Part shown: piece by piece, positions 8,372-17,370 of the stretch
How positions within the stretch are numbered: the stretch's first letter is position 1
How the letters are laid out: each line of letters starts with the position of its first letter
Assembly: GCF_000430805.1 (NCBI RefSeq)
Contig: NZ_AUMS01000007.1
Coordinates: forward strand, 124,001 to 188,000
Length of the DNA: 64,000 bases
Source: Chitinilyticum aquatile DSM 21506
GTDB taxonomy: Bacteria > Pseudomonadota > Gammaproteobacteria > Burkholderiales > Chitinibacteraceae
Reading direction: 5' to 3'
The notes under the pieces: model-generated
Databases searched by the model: none
What the model saw: only the letters and a program-made list of their open reading frames with translations
What the model was told of the DNA's origin: nothing
Made by a program: the position numbers and the translations under genes

Positions 8372-10207
8372 ATGCAGGCCATCAATTACCGTCGCATCAA
8401 CCAGATTCTCGATGAACACCGGCGCAATCCGCTGCAGCTGGTGCAAATCCTGATTGCCATCCAGAACGAATACGGCGGCTGCACAGATCCCTTGCGCAAT
8501 TACGTGGCCAAGGCGCTCGACGTGCCGCTGGCCCAGGTGCACGGTGTGGTCGAGTTCTATCATTTCCTCTCCACCGAACGCCTGGGCGACTACCGCATCT
8601 ATGTCTCCGACAACATCACTGACCGCATGCTCGGCAATGAAAAGATCATGGCGACGCTGCTGGAAAAACTCGGCGTTACGCGCGGCAAACCGCGTGCTGA
8701 CGGGCGCGTGTTTGTCGATTACACCTCGTGCACCGGCCTGTGCGACCAGGGCCCGGCGCTGCTGGTCAACGGCCGGCCGATCACGCGGCTGACGACCGGG
8801 CTGGCAGCTGAAATCGCGAGCAAGATCGAGGTCGGCGAGCCCATAGCCACCTGGCCGGCCGGCTGGTTCCAGGTCGAGGAAGCGCTGCGCGTGGCCGGCC
8901 CCGTACTGGCGGAACGCAGCGAGCCAGGCCGGGCACTGCAGGCGGCGCTGGCACTGGGCCCGGAGCGTTTTCTCAAGGAGATCGACAGGTCGGGCCTGCG
9001 CGGGCGTGGTGGCGCCGGCTTTCGCACGGCACTGAAATGGCGCGTCTGCCGCGATGCGCCGGGCAAGGCGCACTATGTGGTGTGCAACGCCGACGAGGGC
9101 GAGCCCGGCACCTTCAAGGACCGCACGCTGCTGACCCGCTTCGCCGACGAAGTCTTCGAAGGCATGACGCTGGGCGCGTATGTGATCGGCGCGGAAAAAG
9201 GCTTTCTCTATCTGCGCGCGGAATACGCCTGGCTCTACCCGCATCTGGTTGCCGTGCTGGCGCGCCGGCGCGCCGAGCATCTGCTGGGCGAGCACATCCT
9301 CGGGCGAAATTTCTCCTTCGACATCGACATTCATCTCGGCGCTGGTGCCTACGTGGCCGGCGAGGAAAGCGCGCTGATCGAATCGCTGGAAGGCAAACGC
9401 GCCGTGCCGCGCACGCGCCCGCCCTATACCGCCACGCACGGCTACCTGAACCAGCCGACGATCTGCAACAACGTCGAAACCTATGTCAAAACCGCACTGA
9501 TCGCCAGGCACGGTGCCGACTGGTTTCTGGAGTCCGGCACGCGCCACTCACCTGGAACCAAGCTGCTTTCCGTCAGCGGCGACGTCGCGCGGCCCGGCAT
9601 TTATGAATACCCCTTCGGGGTTAGCGTGCAGACCATTCTGGATTCTTGCGGAGCGACGGATACCCAGGCCGTGCAAGTTGGCGGCCCGTCGGGCACCTGC
9701 ATCACGCCCATCGAATTCGCCCGCGCGATCAGCTTCGAGGATCTCTCGACCGGCGGCTCCTTCATGGTGTTCAACCGCAGCCGCGACATGCTGGCCGTAG
9801 TACAGAACTTCACGCACTTCTTCGCTGGCGAATCCTGCGGCTTCTGCTCGCCCTGCCGCATCGGCACGCAGCTGCTGCGGCAGTCGATCGACAAGATCAT
9901 GGCCGGCCACGCGACCGCGCGCGAGCTCGCGGACATTGCCGAGACCGCGCAGTGCATCAAGGACATGAGCCACTGCGGGCTGGGGCAAACGGCTGCCAAC
10001 CCGCTGCTCGACACCATCAAGCGCATGCGCCCGCTCTACGAATCGCGGCTGACCTCGCTCGATTTCGTTCCGGGTTTTGATCTCGACGGCGCGCTGGCGA
10101 TCTCGCGCGAGCTGAGCAAGCGCGACGACGCCGCAGCCCACCTGGGCCAGCGCTGCGACGAACACGGCTGCACCATCAATGCCGCCAAAGCGGGAGAAGG
10201 CACATGA
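8372..10207 (+). CDS. hoxF: NAD-reducing [NiFe]-hydrogenase diaphorase subunit HoxF
   Basis: Flavoprotein of the soluble NAD+-reducing hydrogenase; it passes electrons from H2 oxidation to NAD+ through FMN. It is 611 residues and has a NuoE-like N-terminal domain (about 1-150) fused to a NuoF-like domain. FMN-binding GRGGAGF is at 211-217, NADH-binding NADEGEPG at 239-246, and [4Fe-4S] cysteines are C489, C492, C495 and C535. In the NuoE-like part only C120 and C124 of the four [2Fe-2S] ligands remain; S79 and D84 occupy the other two sites, as I recall for Ralstonia HoxF. ATG 8372 follows CAGGAG; hoxU overlaps its stop (ATGA). Confidence 0.95.
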   Translation: MQAINYRRINQILDEHRRNPLQLVQILIAIQNEYGGCTDPLRNYVAKALDVPLAQVHGVVEFYHFLSTERLGDYRIYVSDNITDRMLGNEKIMATLLEKLGVTRGKPRADGRVFVDYTSCTGLCDQGPALLVNGRPITRLTTGLAAEIASKIEVGEPIATWPAGWFQVEEALRVAGPVLAERSEPGRALQAALALGPERFLKEIDRSGLRGRGGAGFRTALKWRVCRDAPGKAHYVVCNADEGEPGTFKDRTLLTRFADEVFEGMTLGAYVIGAEKGFLYLRAEYAWLYPHLVAVLARRRAEHLLGEHILGRNFSFDIDIHLGAGAYVAGEESALIESLEGKRAVPRTRPPYTATHGYLNQPTICNNVETYVKTALIARHGADWFLESGTRHSPGTKLLSVSGDVARPGIYEYPFGVSVQTILDSCGATDTQAVQVGGPSGTCITPIEFARAISFEDLSTGGSFMVFNRSRDMLAVVQNFTHFFAGESCGFCSPCRIGTQLLRQSIDKIMAGHATARELADIAETAQCIKDMSHCGLGQTAANPLLDTIKRMRPLYESRLTSLDFVPGFDLDGALAISRELSKRDDAAAHLGQRCDEHGCTINAAKAGEGT

Positions 10208-10938
10208 ACGGCAACGACTTCACCTTTGTGCTCGATGGCGAAAACATCCCTTTCGAGCCCGGCCAGACCATCATGGAAGCCGCGACGCAAGCCGGCGTCT
10301 ATATCCCGCACCTGTGCTACCACGAGGAATACCGCCCGCGCGGCAGCTGCAAGCTCTGCACAGTAAAGATCAACGGCCACTTCGGCACCGCCTGCACCAT
10401 GCCGGTGCAGCCCGGCATGCAGGTCGACAACGACACCGACGAGCTCACCGCGATGCGCCGGCGTGTCGTGCAGATGCTGTTTGTCGAAGGCAACCATTAC
10501 TGCCCCTTCTGCGAAAAAAGTGGCAACTGCCAGCTGCAGGCGGTGGCCTACCACGTCGGCATGCAGGATTCGCATTACCCGCATTTCTACCCCTTACGCA
10601 ATGTCGACGCCTCGCACCCCGACATGCTGCTCGACCGTGACCGCTGCATCCAATGCGAGCTGTGCGTGCGCGCCAGCCGCGAAACCGACGGCAAGGCGGT
10701 TTTTGGTCTCTCCGGGCGCGGCACGCGCACGCAGCTGGTCGTCAACAGCGAATCGGGATTGCTGGGTGATTCCGACTTCAGCATTACCGACTTTGCCGCG
10801 CGCATCTGCCCCACCGGCGCGCTGATCCCGAAACGCGAGGGTTACCCGCTACCCATTGGCGCGCGGCTCTACGATGCCAAGGACATAGCCCGCGTGGGCC
10901 ACAGGCAGCCTTCCAGCAAGGCGGCCGGGGAGAAATGA
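10204..10938 (+). CDS. hoxU: NAD-reducing hydrogenase diaphorase subunit HoxU
   Basis: Iron-sulfur subunit of 244 residues linking the hydrogenase module to HoxF. The N-terminal ferredoxin-like [2Fe-2S] site is HLCYHEEYRPRGSCKLC with a further Cys in GTACTMP. NuoG-type CPFCEKSGNC and the cluster motif CIQCELC follow. Length and order match HoxU of Ralstonia-type soluble hydrogenases. It overlaps hoxF by 4 bases, and hoxY begins one base after its stop, so translation is probably coupled. Confidence 0.95.
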   Translation: MNGNDFTFVLDGENIPFEPGQTIMEAATQAGVYIPHLCYHEEYRPRGSCKLCTVKINGHFGTACTMPVQPGMQVDNDTDELTAMRRRVVQMLFVEGNHYCPFCEKSGNCQLQAVAYHVGMQDSHYPHFYPLRNVDASHPDMLLDRDRCIQCELCVRASRETDGKAVFGLSGRGTRTQLVVNSESGLLGDSDFSITDFAARICPTGALIPKREGYPLPIGARLYDAKDIARVGHRQPSSKAAGEK

Positions 10939-10939
10939 C

Positions 10940-11482
10940 ATGGCAAAAATCCGCATCGCGACCTGTTCGCTGGCCGGCTGTTTCGGCTGCCACATGTCGT
11001 TTCTGGATATCGACGAGCGCATTGCCGAGCTGGCCGAGCTGGTCGACTTCGACCGCAGCCCGCTCACCGACATCAAGGAAGTCGATGCAGCAGGCATCGA
11101 CATTGGCCTGGTCGAGGGCGGCGTGTGCAATGCGGAAAACGTGCACACGCTGCGCGAATTCCGCAGCCGCTGCCGCATTCTGGTCGCGGTCGGCGCCTGC
11201 GCGCTGTCGGGCGGCGTGCCGGCGCTGCGCAACCGCATCCCGCTCGAAGAATGCTTTGCCGAAGCCTATCTGCAGGGGCCGGGCATCGAAGCGCCGCAGG
11301 TTCCCGACGACCCCGAGCTGCCACTGCTGCTCGACCGCGTCTATCCGCTACACGAGGTCGTGCGCATCGACCACGTACTGCCCGGCTGCCCGCCGCCGGC
11401 GGATGCCTTCTGGGAGTTGCTGACCGCGCTCCTTGCCGGGCGCGAGCCGGAGCTGGCCTATCCGCTGCGGCGGTTTGACTAG
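10940..11482 (+). CDS. hoxY: NAD-reducing hydrogenase small subunit HoxY
   Basis: Small subunit (180 residues) of the hydrogenase module; it carries the proximal [4Fe-4S] cluster next to the NiFe site. The ligand motifs are visible: SLAGCFGCHMSFLD near the N-terminus, VGACALSGGVPALRN, and LPGCPPPADAFWELL near the C-terminus. No Tat signal is present, as expected for a cytoplasmic enzyme. In comparable operons hoxH follows directly; here a GIY-YIG gene starts 11 bases after the stop. Confidence 0.95.
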   Translation: MAKIRIATCSLAGCFGCHMSFLDIDERIAELAELVDFDRSPLTDIKEVDAAGIDIGLVEGGVCNAENVHTLREFRSRCRILVAVGACALSGGVPALRNRIPLEECFAEAYLQGPGIEAPQVPDDPELPLLLDRVYPLHEVVRIDHVLPGCPPPADAFWELLTALLAGREPELAYPLRRFD

Positions 11483-11493
11483 GATTGCGACAG

Positions 11494-11826
11494 ATGCCTG
11501 CCAAATGCATGTCACCAGCTGTTTACATCCTTGCCAGCAAGCGAAACGGCACACTGTATATCGGTGTGACATCCAATCTGCTCAAGCGTATCTGGGAGCA
11601 CAAAAATGATGTCACGGAAGGATTCACCAGGCGCTACAACATACACCTACTGGCTTATTACGAGCAGCACGCCAGCATGGACGCCGCCATAACGCGGGAA
11701 AAGCAGCTCAAGAAGTGGAATCGTGACTGGAAACTGCAACTGATCGAGTCAGTCAACCCACAGTGGCGGGATTTATGGGACGACATTTGCGGAATTCCAA
11801 CTGGATGCCCGCCTGCGCGGGCATGA
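11494..11826 (+). CDS. GIY-YIG nuclease-domain protein inserted in the hox operon
   Basis: Single-domain GIY-YIG protein of 110 residues (UPF0213/YhbQ-like). VYILASKRNGTLYIGVTS carries the VYI...YIG pair, RIWEHK the conserved Arg/His region, and TREKQLKKW the conserved Glu. I prefer ATG 11494, with AGGA overlapping the hoxY stop codon; ATG 11509 is an alternative. The last residues (GCPPARA) and the stop codon are encoded by a palindromic repeat. It does not belong to the hydrogenase pathway and looks like an insertion. Family function is uncertain; a DNA nuclease role is inferred from the fold. Confidence 0.85.
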   Translation: MPAKCMSPAVYILASKRNGTLYIGVTSNLLKRIWEHKNDVTEGFTRRYNIHLLAYYEQHASMDAAITREKQLKKWNRDWKLQLIESVNPQWRDLWDDICGIPTGCPPARA

Positions 11827-11878
11827 CGTCATTACGGAAATTACCAGCCTCGTCATTCCCGCGAACGCGGGAATCCAG
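11801..11878. repeat. Pair of inverted palindromic repeats (dRS3-like)
   Basis: Unit 1 (11801-11828) has stem GCCCGC-CTGC-GCGGGC. Unit 2 (11851-11878) contains ATTCCC-N8-GGGAAT (11855-11874), exactly the consensus form of neisserial dRS3 elements. The units face each other: CTGGAT...ATGACG, then CGTCAT...ATCCAG. Unit 1 contains the GIY-YIG stop codon, and the pair lies 44 bases before hoxH. Confidence 0.8.
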
Positions 11879-11921
11879 TGACACAGCGTCCGCCAGCACA
11901 GGAAGCCCAAAGGAGCACGCC

Positions 11922-13415
11922 ATGCACGAACATCTGGAAACCGCTTCCGACATCACCGGGCTCAGCCGGGTCGTCATCGAGCCGGTCTCGCGTGTCGAGG
12001 GGCACGGCAAGGTCACGCTGCTGCTCGACGATGAGCGCCGCGTGCGCCAGGCACGCCTGCACATTGTCGAATTTCGCGGCTTCGAGCGTTTCATCCAGGG
12101 CCGCCCGTTTCGCGAGGTGCCGACGCTGGTGCAGCGCCTGTGCGGCATCTGCCCGGTGAGCCACCTGCTGGCGGCGTCCAAGGCCTGCGATCCCTTTGTG
12201 CTTGGCAACGCGCGCATCACGCCGACCGCCGAAAAACTGCGCCGGCTGCTGCACCACGGCCAGGTGCTGCAATCGAATGCGCTGCATTTTTTCCACCTGG
12301 CCTCGCCCGACCTGCTCTTCGGCTTTGACGATGCCGTTGCACACCGCAACGTGATCGGCGTGCTGGCAGATCACAAGGAACTGGGCCTCAGGGGCATCCG
12401 CATCCGCAAATACGGCCAGGAAGTCATCCGCCACCTCACTGGCAAACGCGTGCACGGCACTGGCAGTGCGCCGGGCGGTTTTCTGAAGCCGTTGAGTGCG
12501 CCTGAGCGCGATGCAATGCTGAGAGACATCGACCAGATCGTTGACTGGTGCGTGGCGAGCAATGCGCTGGCGCGCGACAACTACCTCGCCAACGAGGCGG
12601 AATTCCGCGGCTTTGGCGAATCCGAGTCGGCGTTCATGTCGCTGGTCAGCCGCGATGGCGCGGCGGAACTCTATGATGGCGTGCTGCGCGTGAAAAACGC
12701 CGCCGGCGAAATCATCGTCGACAATCACGACCCCGCGCGCTACCTCGACCTGATCCGCGAGGAAGTCAAACCGTGGTCGTACATGAAGTTTCCCTACCTC
12801 GCCCCCTTCGGCCACGATGCCGGCTATTACCGCGTCGGGCCGCTCGCGCGCATCAACAATGCCGATTTCATGCCCACGCCGCTGGCGGAAGCCGCACGGC
12901 GCGAATTCGTCGACTATGGCGGCGGCAAGCCGGTGCAGGCCGCGCTGGCGCAGCACTGGGCGCGGATGATCGATACGCTGATGTGCGCGGAAACCATCCG
13001 CGAGCTGCTCGACGACCCGGAGCTGCTTGGCAGCGACTTGATGGCGCAGCCATCTGAGCCGGCACGCGAAGGCGTGGGCGTCATCGAGGCGCCGCGCGGC
13101 ACGCTGATCCACCATTACAAAATTGCTGACGACGAAACCATCAGCTACGCCAATCTGATCGTCTCGACCACACACAACAATCGCGGCATGAATGATTCGG
13201 TTCGCGCGGTGGCAGACAAATATTTCGATGGCCGCGAAATCAGCGAAGGGCTGCTCAACCGCATCGAAGTCGCGATCCGCGCCTATGACCCCTGCCTGTC
13301 GTGCGCCACGCACGCGCTGGGCCAGATGCCGCTGATTATCGAAGCGCTCAATCCTGATGGTTCGCTGCAAAGCAGGCTGCTGCGCCACGACGATGGCCGC
13401 ATCGCGCAGGAATGA
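11922..13415 (+). CDS. hoxH: NAD-reducing [NiFe]-hydrogenase large subunit HoxH
   Basis: Catalytic subunit (497 residues) holding the Ni-Fe(CN)2CO centre. The N-terminal ligand motif RLCGICPVSH gives C74 and C77; the C-terminal motif DPCLSCATH gives C458 and C461. After His464 there are 33 more residues, the tail expected to be removed by HoxW once nickel is inserted. ATG 11922 is preceded by AAAGGAG. An in-frame extension back to 11763 is encoded by the palindromic repeats and GIY-YIG sequence and is rejected. HoxH follows the inserted gene, about 440 bases after hoxY. Confidence 0.96.
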   Translation: MHEHLETASDITGLSRVVIEPVSRVEGHGKVTLLLDDERRVRQARLHIVEFRGFERFIQGRPFREVPTLVQRLCGICPVSHLLAASKACDPFVLGNARITPTAEKLRRLLHHGQVLQSNALHFFHLASPDLLFGFDDAVAHRNVIGVLADHKELGLRGIRIRKYGQEVIRHLTGKRVHGTGSAPGGFLKPLSAPERDAMLRDIDQIVDWCVASNALARDNYLANEAEFRGFGESESAFMSLVSRDGAAELYDGVLRVKNAAGEIIVDNHDPARYLDLIREEVKPWSYMKFPYLAPFGHDAGYYRVGPLARINNADFMPTPLAEAARREFVDYGGGKPVQAALAQHWARMIDTLMCAETIRELLDDPELLGSDLMAQPSEPAREGVGVIEAPRGTLIHHYKIADDETISYANLIVSTTHNNRGMNDSVRAVADKYFDGREISEGLLNRIEVAIRAYDPCLSCATHALGQMPLIIEALNPDGSLQSRLLRHDDGRIAQE

Positions 13416-13422
13416 TGCAGAA

Positions 13423-13908
13423 ATGACAAGACCTGCGCCCATCCTGTTTTTCGGCTACGGCAATCCCTCGCGCGGCGACGACGCGCTGGGGCCGCTGCTG
13501 GGCGAACGGCTGGCCGCATGGGTAGCCAAACACGAGCTGGGCGAGCGGATCGACATCCTCACCGATTTCCAGCTCAGCCCCGAGCATGCGTTTGATCTGG
13601 CCGGGCGCGAGCTGGTGATCTTCGCCGACGCCAGCCGCAAGGCGGACAGCCCTGCCAGCTGGCACAGCGTGGCCGCACGCCAGCCCACAGCCTGGGCCAG
13701 CCATGCCAGTTCACCGGCTGAAGTGCTGTGGCACTGCCAAACCCATGTAGGTACCCCCCCTCAAGCCGTTTATCTGCTTGAGCTGCAGGGCAATACCTTT
13801 GAGCTGGATCAGCCGCTCAGCGCTACCGGCCAGGACGCACTGGCTGCGGGCTGGGAACTCCTGCAAAACCGTCTGCACCAAGCGCTATCGCTCGCACATG
13901 CGCCATGA
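13423..13908 (+). CDS. hoxW: Hydrogenase maturation endopeptidase HoxW
   Basis: Nickel-dependent aspartic-type peptidase (161 residues) of the HybD/HycI family, which cleaves the HoxH C-terminal extension. GYGNPSRGDDALGP is the N-terminal family signature with its conserved acidic residue, and a second Asp region follows at ILTDFQLSPEHA. It begins 7 bases after hoxH and closes the hox operon. hypA/B/C/D/E are not in the window. Confidence 0.9.
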   Translation: MTRPAPILFFGYGNPSRGDDALGPLLGERLAAWVAKHELGERIDILTDFQLSPEHAFDLAGRELVIFADASRKADSPASWHSVAARQPTAWASHASSPAEVLWHCQTHVGTPPQAVYLLELQGNTFELDQPLSATGQDALAAGWELLQNRLHQALSLAHAP

Positions 13909-13949
13909 CCTTTGATTCGCGCGTCCAACAGCCAGAAACGGAGCCTGCC

Positions 13950-15092
13950 ATGCCCCTCGCCCGCCTTGCTCTCCTGCCCCTGCTTGGCCTCGCCTGCACC
14001 GCTGGCGCCCAGGCGGCCGACATGCTCATCCGCAGCGAAAAGCATGCCTTCCGCGTCAGCACGCTCACGCGCGGACTGGAAAACCCCTGGAGTCTGGCCT
14101 TCCTGCCCGACGGGCGCATGCTGGTCACCGAGCGCCCGGGGCGGTTGCGCGTGCTGGACGCCAGCGGCAAGCCCGATCCGCGGCCGGTCGCCGGCCTGTC
14201 GCCCATCGCAGCGCATGGCCAGGGCGGCTTGCTCGACGTGGCGCTGCATCCGGATTTTGCCCGCAATGGCTGGGTGTATTTCTCCTATGCCGGACGCGAG
14301 GGCCAGGGCTATGCCACGCAGGTCGCGCGCGGCAGGCTGGTTGCGGACACAAACGGCTACCGGCTGGACAATGTGCAGCAGATCTACCGCCAGCGCCCCG
14401 GCAGCAGCGCCGGCCAGCACTTCGGCTCGCGCCTGGTGTTCGATGGCCGAGGCATGCTCTACATCACGCAGGGCGACCGTGGCGAAATGGCCCGCGCGCA
14501 AAAGCCGGACGACCTCGCCGGTAAGACCGTGCGCCTCTTCGACGATGGCCGCTTCCCGCCCGACAACCCCTTTGCCGGCAAGGAAGGATCGCGGCCGGAA
14601 ATCTACAGCCTGGGCAACCGCAATATGCAGGGCGCGGCACTCAACCCGAAAACGGGCGAACTGTGGGCAACAGAACACGGCCCGCAGGGTGGCGACGAGC
14701 TCAACATCATCCGCGCCGGGCGCAATTACGGCTGGCCGGTGATCACCTACGGCGCCAACTACGGCACCGGCACGAAAATCGGCGAAGGCACAAGCAAACC
14801 GGGCATGGAGCAGCCCATCCACCAGTGGACGCCGTCGATTGCGCCATCGGGCCTCGCCTTTTACGAAGGCCGCGCGTTTCCCGGCTGGCGCGGCAATCTC
14901 TTCGCTGGTGCACTGAAATACCAGATGCTGGTGCGGCTCGAACTCGACGGCGAGCGCGTGGTGCACGAAGAGCGCCTGCTCAAGGATGCTTTCGGGCGCA
15001 TCCGCGACGTGCGCGTCGGCCCGGACGGACTGATCTACCTGCTGACGGACGATGGTGACGGCGCGCTACTGCGGCTGGCACCGGCAAACTAG
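13950..15092 (+). CDS. PQQ-dependent aldose sugar dehydrogenase (YliI/Asd-like)
   Basis: Secreted or periplasmic soluble glucose-dehydrogenase-fold protein of 380 residues. An N-terminal signal peptide ends at AGAQA/A. Family motifs of the six-bladed propeller are visible: GLENPWSLAFLPDGRMLVTER, GGLLDVALHPDF, GNRNMQG, ATEHGPQGGDELN, NYGWPVITYG and WTPSIAPSGLAFY. It would oxidise aldoses with PQQ. I chose ATG 13950 with GGAG upstream; an extension to 13905 overlaps hoxW and has no signal sequence. It is not functionally linked to hox. Confidence 0.9.
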   Translation: MPLARLALLPLLGLACTAGAQAADMLIRSEKHAFRVSTLTRGLENPWSLAFLPDGRMLVTERPGRLRVLDASGKPDPRPVAGLSPIAAHGQGGLLDVALHPDFARNGWVYFSYAGREGQGYATQVARGRLVADTNGYRLDNVQQIYRQRPGSSAGQHFGSRLVFDGRGMLYITQGDRGEMARAQKPDDLAGKTVRLFDDGRFPPDNPFAGKEGSRPEIYSLGNRNMQGAALNPKTGELWATEHGPQGGDELNIIRAGRNYGWPVITYGANYGTGTKIGEGTSKPGMEQPIHQWTPSIAPSGLAFYEGRAFPGWRGNLFAGALKYQMLVRLELDGERVVHEERLLKDAFGRIRDVRVGPDGLIYLLTDDGDGALLRLAPAN

Positions 15093-15195
15093 GCGCAACG
15101 GACCATCATGCCGGCCACACCGCAGGCCGCTTTGGAACAAACCGGCTGGCGGTTATACTGCGCAGCTTCCCGCCCGGCCTGACCAGACAACGCTG

Positions 15196-15441
15196 ATGAA
15201 CGACACGCAAAAGAACAACCCGCAGCACGGCATCACGCTGGAGCGCATGCTGCTCGATCTGGTGGATTATTTCGGCTGGAAGGAGCTGGCGCGGCAGATT
15301 CCCATCCAGTGCTTCTACAACGAGCCCTCGATCAAATCCAGCCTGAAATTCCTGCGCCGCACACCCTGGGCACGCGCCAAGGTCGAAGAACTCGACGCCC
15401 GGCTGCGCCGCGAAGCGCAACAGCAGCGTGATCAGGACTGA
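15196..15441 (+). CDS. VF530 (DUF2132) family DNA-binding-like protein
   Basis: Small protein of 81 residues. The segment HGITLERMLLDLVDYFGWKEL followed by IKSSLKFLRRTPWAR (given in part) is the hallmark of VF530 proteins, small helical proteins thought to bind DNA. Start is ATG 15196. No operon partner is evident: the dehydrogenase ends about 100 bases upstream and the aldolase starts over 300 bases downstream. Confidence 0.88.
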   Translation: MNDTQKNNPQHGITLERMLLDLVDYFGWKELARQIPIQCFYNEPSIKSSLKFLRRTPWARAKVEELDARLRREAQQQRDQD

Positions 15442-15758
15442 TCACGGCGGCATTCCGTTACACGCGCAGGCTTTTGTGGCAATTTGCACTGCGCTAGCAT
15501 TGCCTTTCAATCCGTAGAAGCCCGAAGCCATGCGCGATGCACTGCTCCTCCACTGCGAACTGCCTGCCGCCATCCTGTGGCAAGCACAGGTGCGTGTGGC
15601 CGGATTGAAATCCAAAAAACGACTTCTCCGCTGACGGGGATGTCTGTCCCGTCTGGCGGAATGCCGGACGGGGTAAACAACAGCAATCCAGCCTTTGCCC
15701 CTCGTGCCGGCACCTGCCGGCGGAACGTTTCCATACATTCGTTCTGACGAGGTTGCAC
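15442..15758. promoter_or_regulatory. Leader region upstream of the dapA-like gene with a hairpin
   Basis: About 317 bases without a supported gene. A stem of 10 bp with one G-T pair (15648-15657 with 15663-15672, loop GGAAT) lies about 85 bases before the dapA-like start and could be a leader or attenuator structure. A 34-codon ORF from 15530 has no recognisable family and no good ribosome-binding site. Confidence 0.35.
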
Positions 15759-16652
15759 ATGTTCACTGCATTTGAAGGTATCTGGGTTCCCATCATCACG
15801 CCATTCAGCGGCGACTCCATTGACCATCCGGCACTGCACCGACTGGCGGCGCATTTGGCCGGACAGGGCATTGCCGGGCTGATCGCTGCCGCCACCACCG
15901 GAGAAGGAGCGCTGCTCAGTCTGGACGAGCAGGCAGCGGTCTTTGCAACCCTGCGGCAAGCCGCGCCCGGCCTGCCGGTCGTTCTGGGGCTTTCGCATGC
16001 AGCCACCCAGACGGCGGCATGCCAGGCCAGAATACTGGCCGCCCTGCATCCGGAAGGGCTGCTGGTCACCCCGCCTCCCTATGTGCGGCCCGGACAACAG
16101 GGCCTGCGCCGCCATTTTGAAGCCATCGTCGAAGCCGCTGACCTGCCCGTCCTGGTCTATAACATTCCCTACCGCACCGGCGTGAATGTCGAGCTGGACA
16201 CCCTGAAGCAGTTAGCCAGCGACCCGCGCATTGCCGGCATCAAGGAATGCGGCGGCAACAGCGAACGCCTGCTGCGGCTGGTGCACGAAACACCTTTGCG
16301 GGTGCTTTCTGGCGACGACAACCAGAATTTCGCCGCACTCTGCCTGGGCGCCCACGGCACCATTGCCGCATCCGCGCATTTGCTGCCGCACTGGCATGTG
16401 CGCATTGTCGACTTGCTGCGCCGAGGCGAACTGCCTCGAGCCCGCAGTCTGGCCGTTGCACTTCAGCCCCTCATTCGAGCGCTGTTCGCCGAAGCCAATC
16501 CCACGCCGCTGAAGGCAGTGCTGGCCGCCCAGGGCTGGTGCGAAAACACGCTGCGCCAGCCCTTCGAGCCGGCCAGCCCGGCATTGGCGGAAACGCTGGA
16601 TGCCGAGCTAGCCCTCTTGCAAGCGGCCGATGCCGCCGGATTCGCCGGCTGA
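15759..16652 (+). CDS. Dihydrodipicolinate synthase/N-acetylneuraminate lyase family protein
   Basis: Class I aldolase of 297 residues. ATTGEGALLS is the pyruvate-binding region, the Schiff-base lysine is in GIKECGGN, and YNIPYRTGVN holds the catalytic tyrosine. This could be DapA (lysine/diaminopimelate synthesis), but family members also act on other 2-oxo acids, and no lysine gene is adjacent, so I leave the symbol empty. ATG 15759 follows GACGAGG; a TTG two codons upstream is unlikely. Convergent with mog. Confidence 0.82.
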   Translation: MFTAFEGIWVPIITPFSGDSIDHPALHRLAAHLAGQGIAGLIAAATTGEGALLSLDEQAAVFATLRQAAPGLPVVLGLSHAATQTAACQARILAALHPEGLLVTPPPYVRPGQQGLRRHFEAIVEAADLPVLVYNIPYRTGVNVELDTLKQLASDPRIAGIKECGGNSERLLRLVHETPLRVLSGDDNQNFAALCLGAHGTIAASAHLLPHWHVRIVDLLRRGELPRARSLAVALQPLIRALFAEANPTPLKAVLAAQGWCENTLRQPFEPASPALAETLDAELALLQAADAAGFAG

Positions 16653-16705
16653 GGCCGCTGCCGTGGACGCAGGCCAGCCCCGCAGGGGGCTGGCGGCCTA
16701 CCATA

Positions 16706-16764
16706 TAGACTGCCACGTATATGGCCATAACATCTACCTCAAAAGGGTCATGGCCACATACCCT
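16706..16764 (+). repeat. 59-bp TAC repeat, copy 3
   Basis: Between the convergent dapA-like and mog genes, ending 3 bases from the mog stop. Arms GTATATGGCCAT (16717-16728) and ATGGCCACATAC (16750-16761) form a hairpin with one mismatch. The core TCAAAAGGGT begins at 16739 (offset 33) and TACCCT at 16759. Confidence 0.75.
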
Positions 16765-16767
16765 TAA

Positions 16768-17346
16768 CTATCGTTGCGCGGATTTCGGCCGAAACGACGC
16801 CACCACCTCCGCGCGCGTTTCCAGATACGGCCCTTCCAGCAGCTGCACGCAATACGGCACGGCGGCAAACACGCCATGCACCAGCGTCTTGCCCTCAGAG
16901 TCCTTCACGCCTTCCAGCGTTTCCTTGATCGACTTGGGCTGGCCCGGCAGATTCAGAATCAGGCAGCGCCCGCGGATCACCCCCACCTGCCGGCTGAGAA
17001 TCGCGGTCGGCACATAATGCAGGCTGACCTGGCGCATCTGCTCGCCAAAGCCCGGCATCACCCGATCGGCCACCGCCAGCGTCGCATCCGGCGTCACATC
17101 ACGCAGCGCCGGCCCGGTGCCGCCAGTGGTCAGCACCAGATCGCAGCCGTGCTCGTCGACCAGTTCGATCAGCGTGGCCTCGATTTCGGCCTGCTCGTCC
17201 GCAATCAGCCGCTCGACAAACTCACAGGGGTTCAGCAAGGCACCGGACAGCCACTCGCGCAGCGCCGGAATGCCCTTGTCCTCATACACGCCGAGGCTGG
17301 CGCGGTCGGAAGTGGATACAAGGCCGATTTTGACGGGATCAGGCAT
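16768..17346 (-). CDS. mog: Molybdopterin adenylyltransferase
   Basis: Enzyme of 192 residues that adenylates molybdopterin before Mo insertion by MoeA. Matches E. coli Mog nearly end to end: IGLVSTSDRASLGVYEDKGI, VLTTGGTGPALRDVTPDAT, PGFGEQMRQVSLHYVPTAI and LNLPGQPKSIKE (each given in part). ATG 17346 is chosen; an in-frame extension to 17409 is encoded by an intergenic GTAGGG-type repeat and is rejected. It lies about 4 kb from the moa/moe operon on the same strand, separated by the HEPN gene and narXL. Confidence 0.95.
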   Translation of the reverse strand: MPDPVKIGLVSTSDRASLGVYEDKGIPALREWLSGALLNPCEFVERLIADEQAEIEATLIELVDEHGCDLVLTTGGTGPALRDVTPDATLAVADRVMPGFGEQMRQVSLHYVPTAILSRQVGVIRGRCLILNLPGQPKSIKETLEGVKDSEGKTLVHGVFAAVPYCVQLLEGPYLETRAEVVASFRPKSAQR

Positions 17347-17370
17347 GGAATAACTCGCAAAAAATGGACC

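Noticed and set aside
11763-11921. N-terminal extension of HoxH
   Set aside because: It translates the GIY-YIG tail and palindromic repeats; the true start at 11922 has AAAGGAG.
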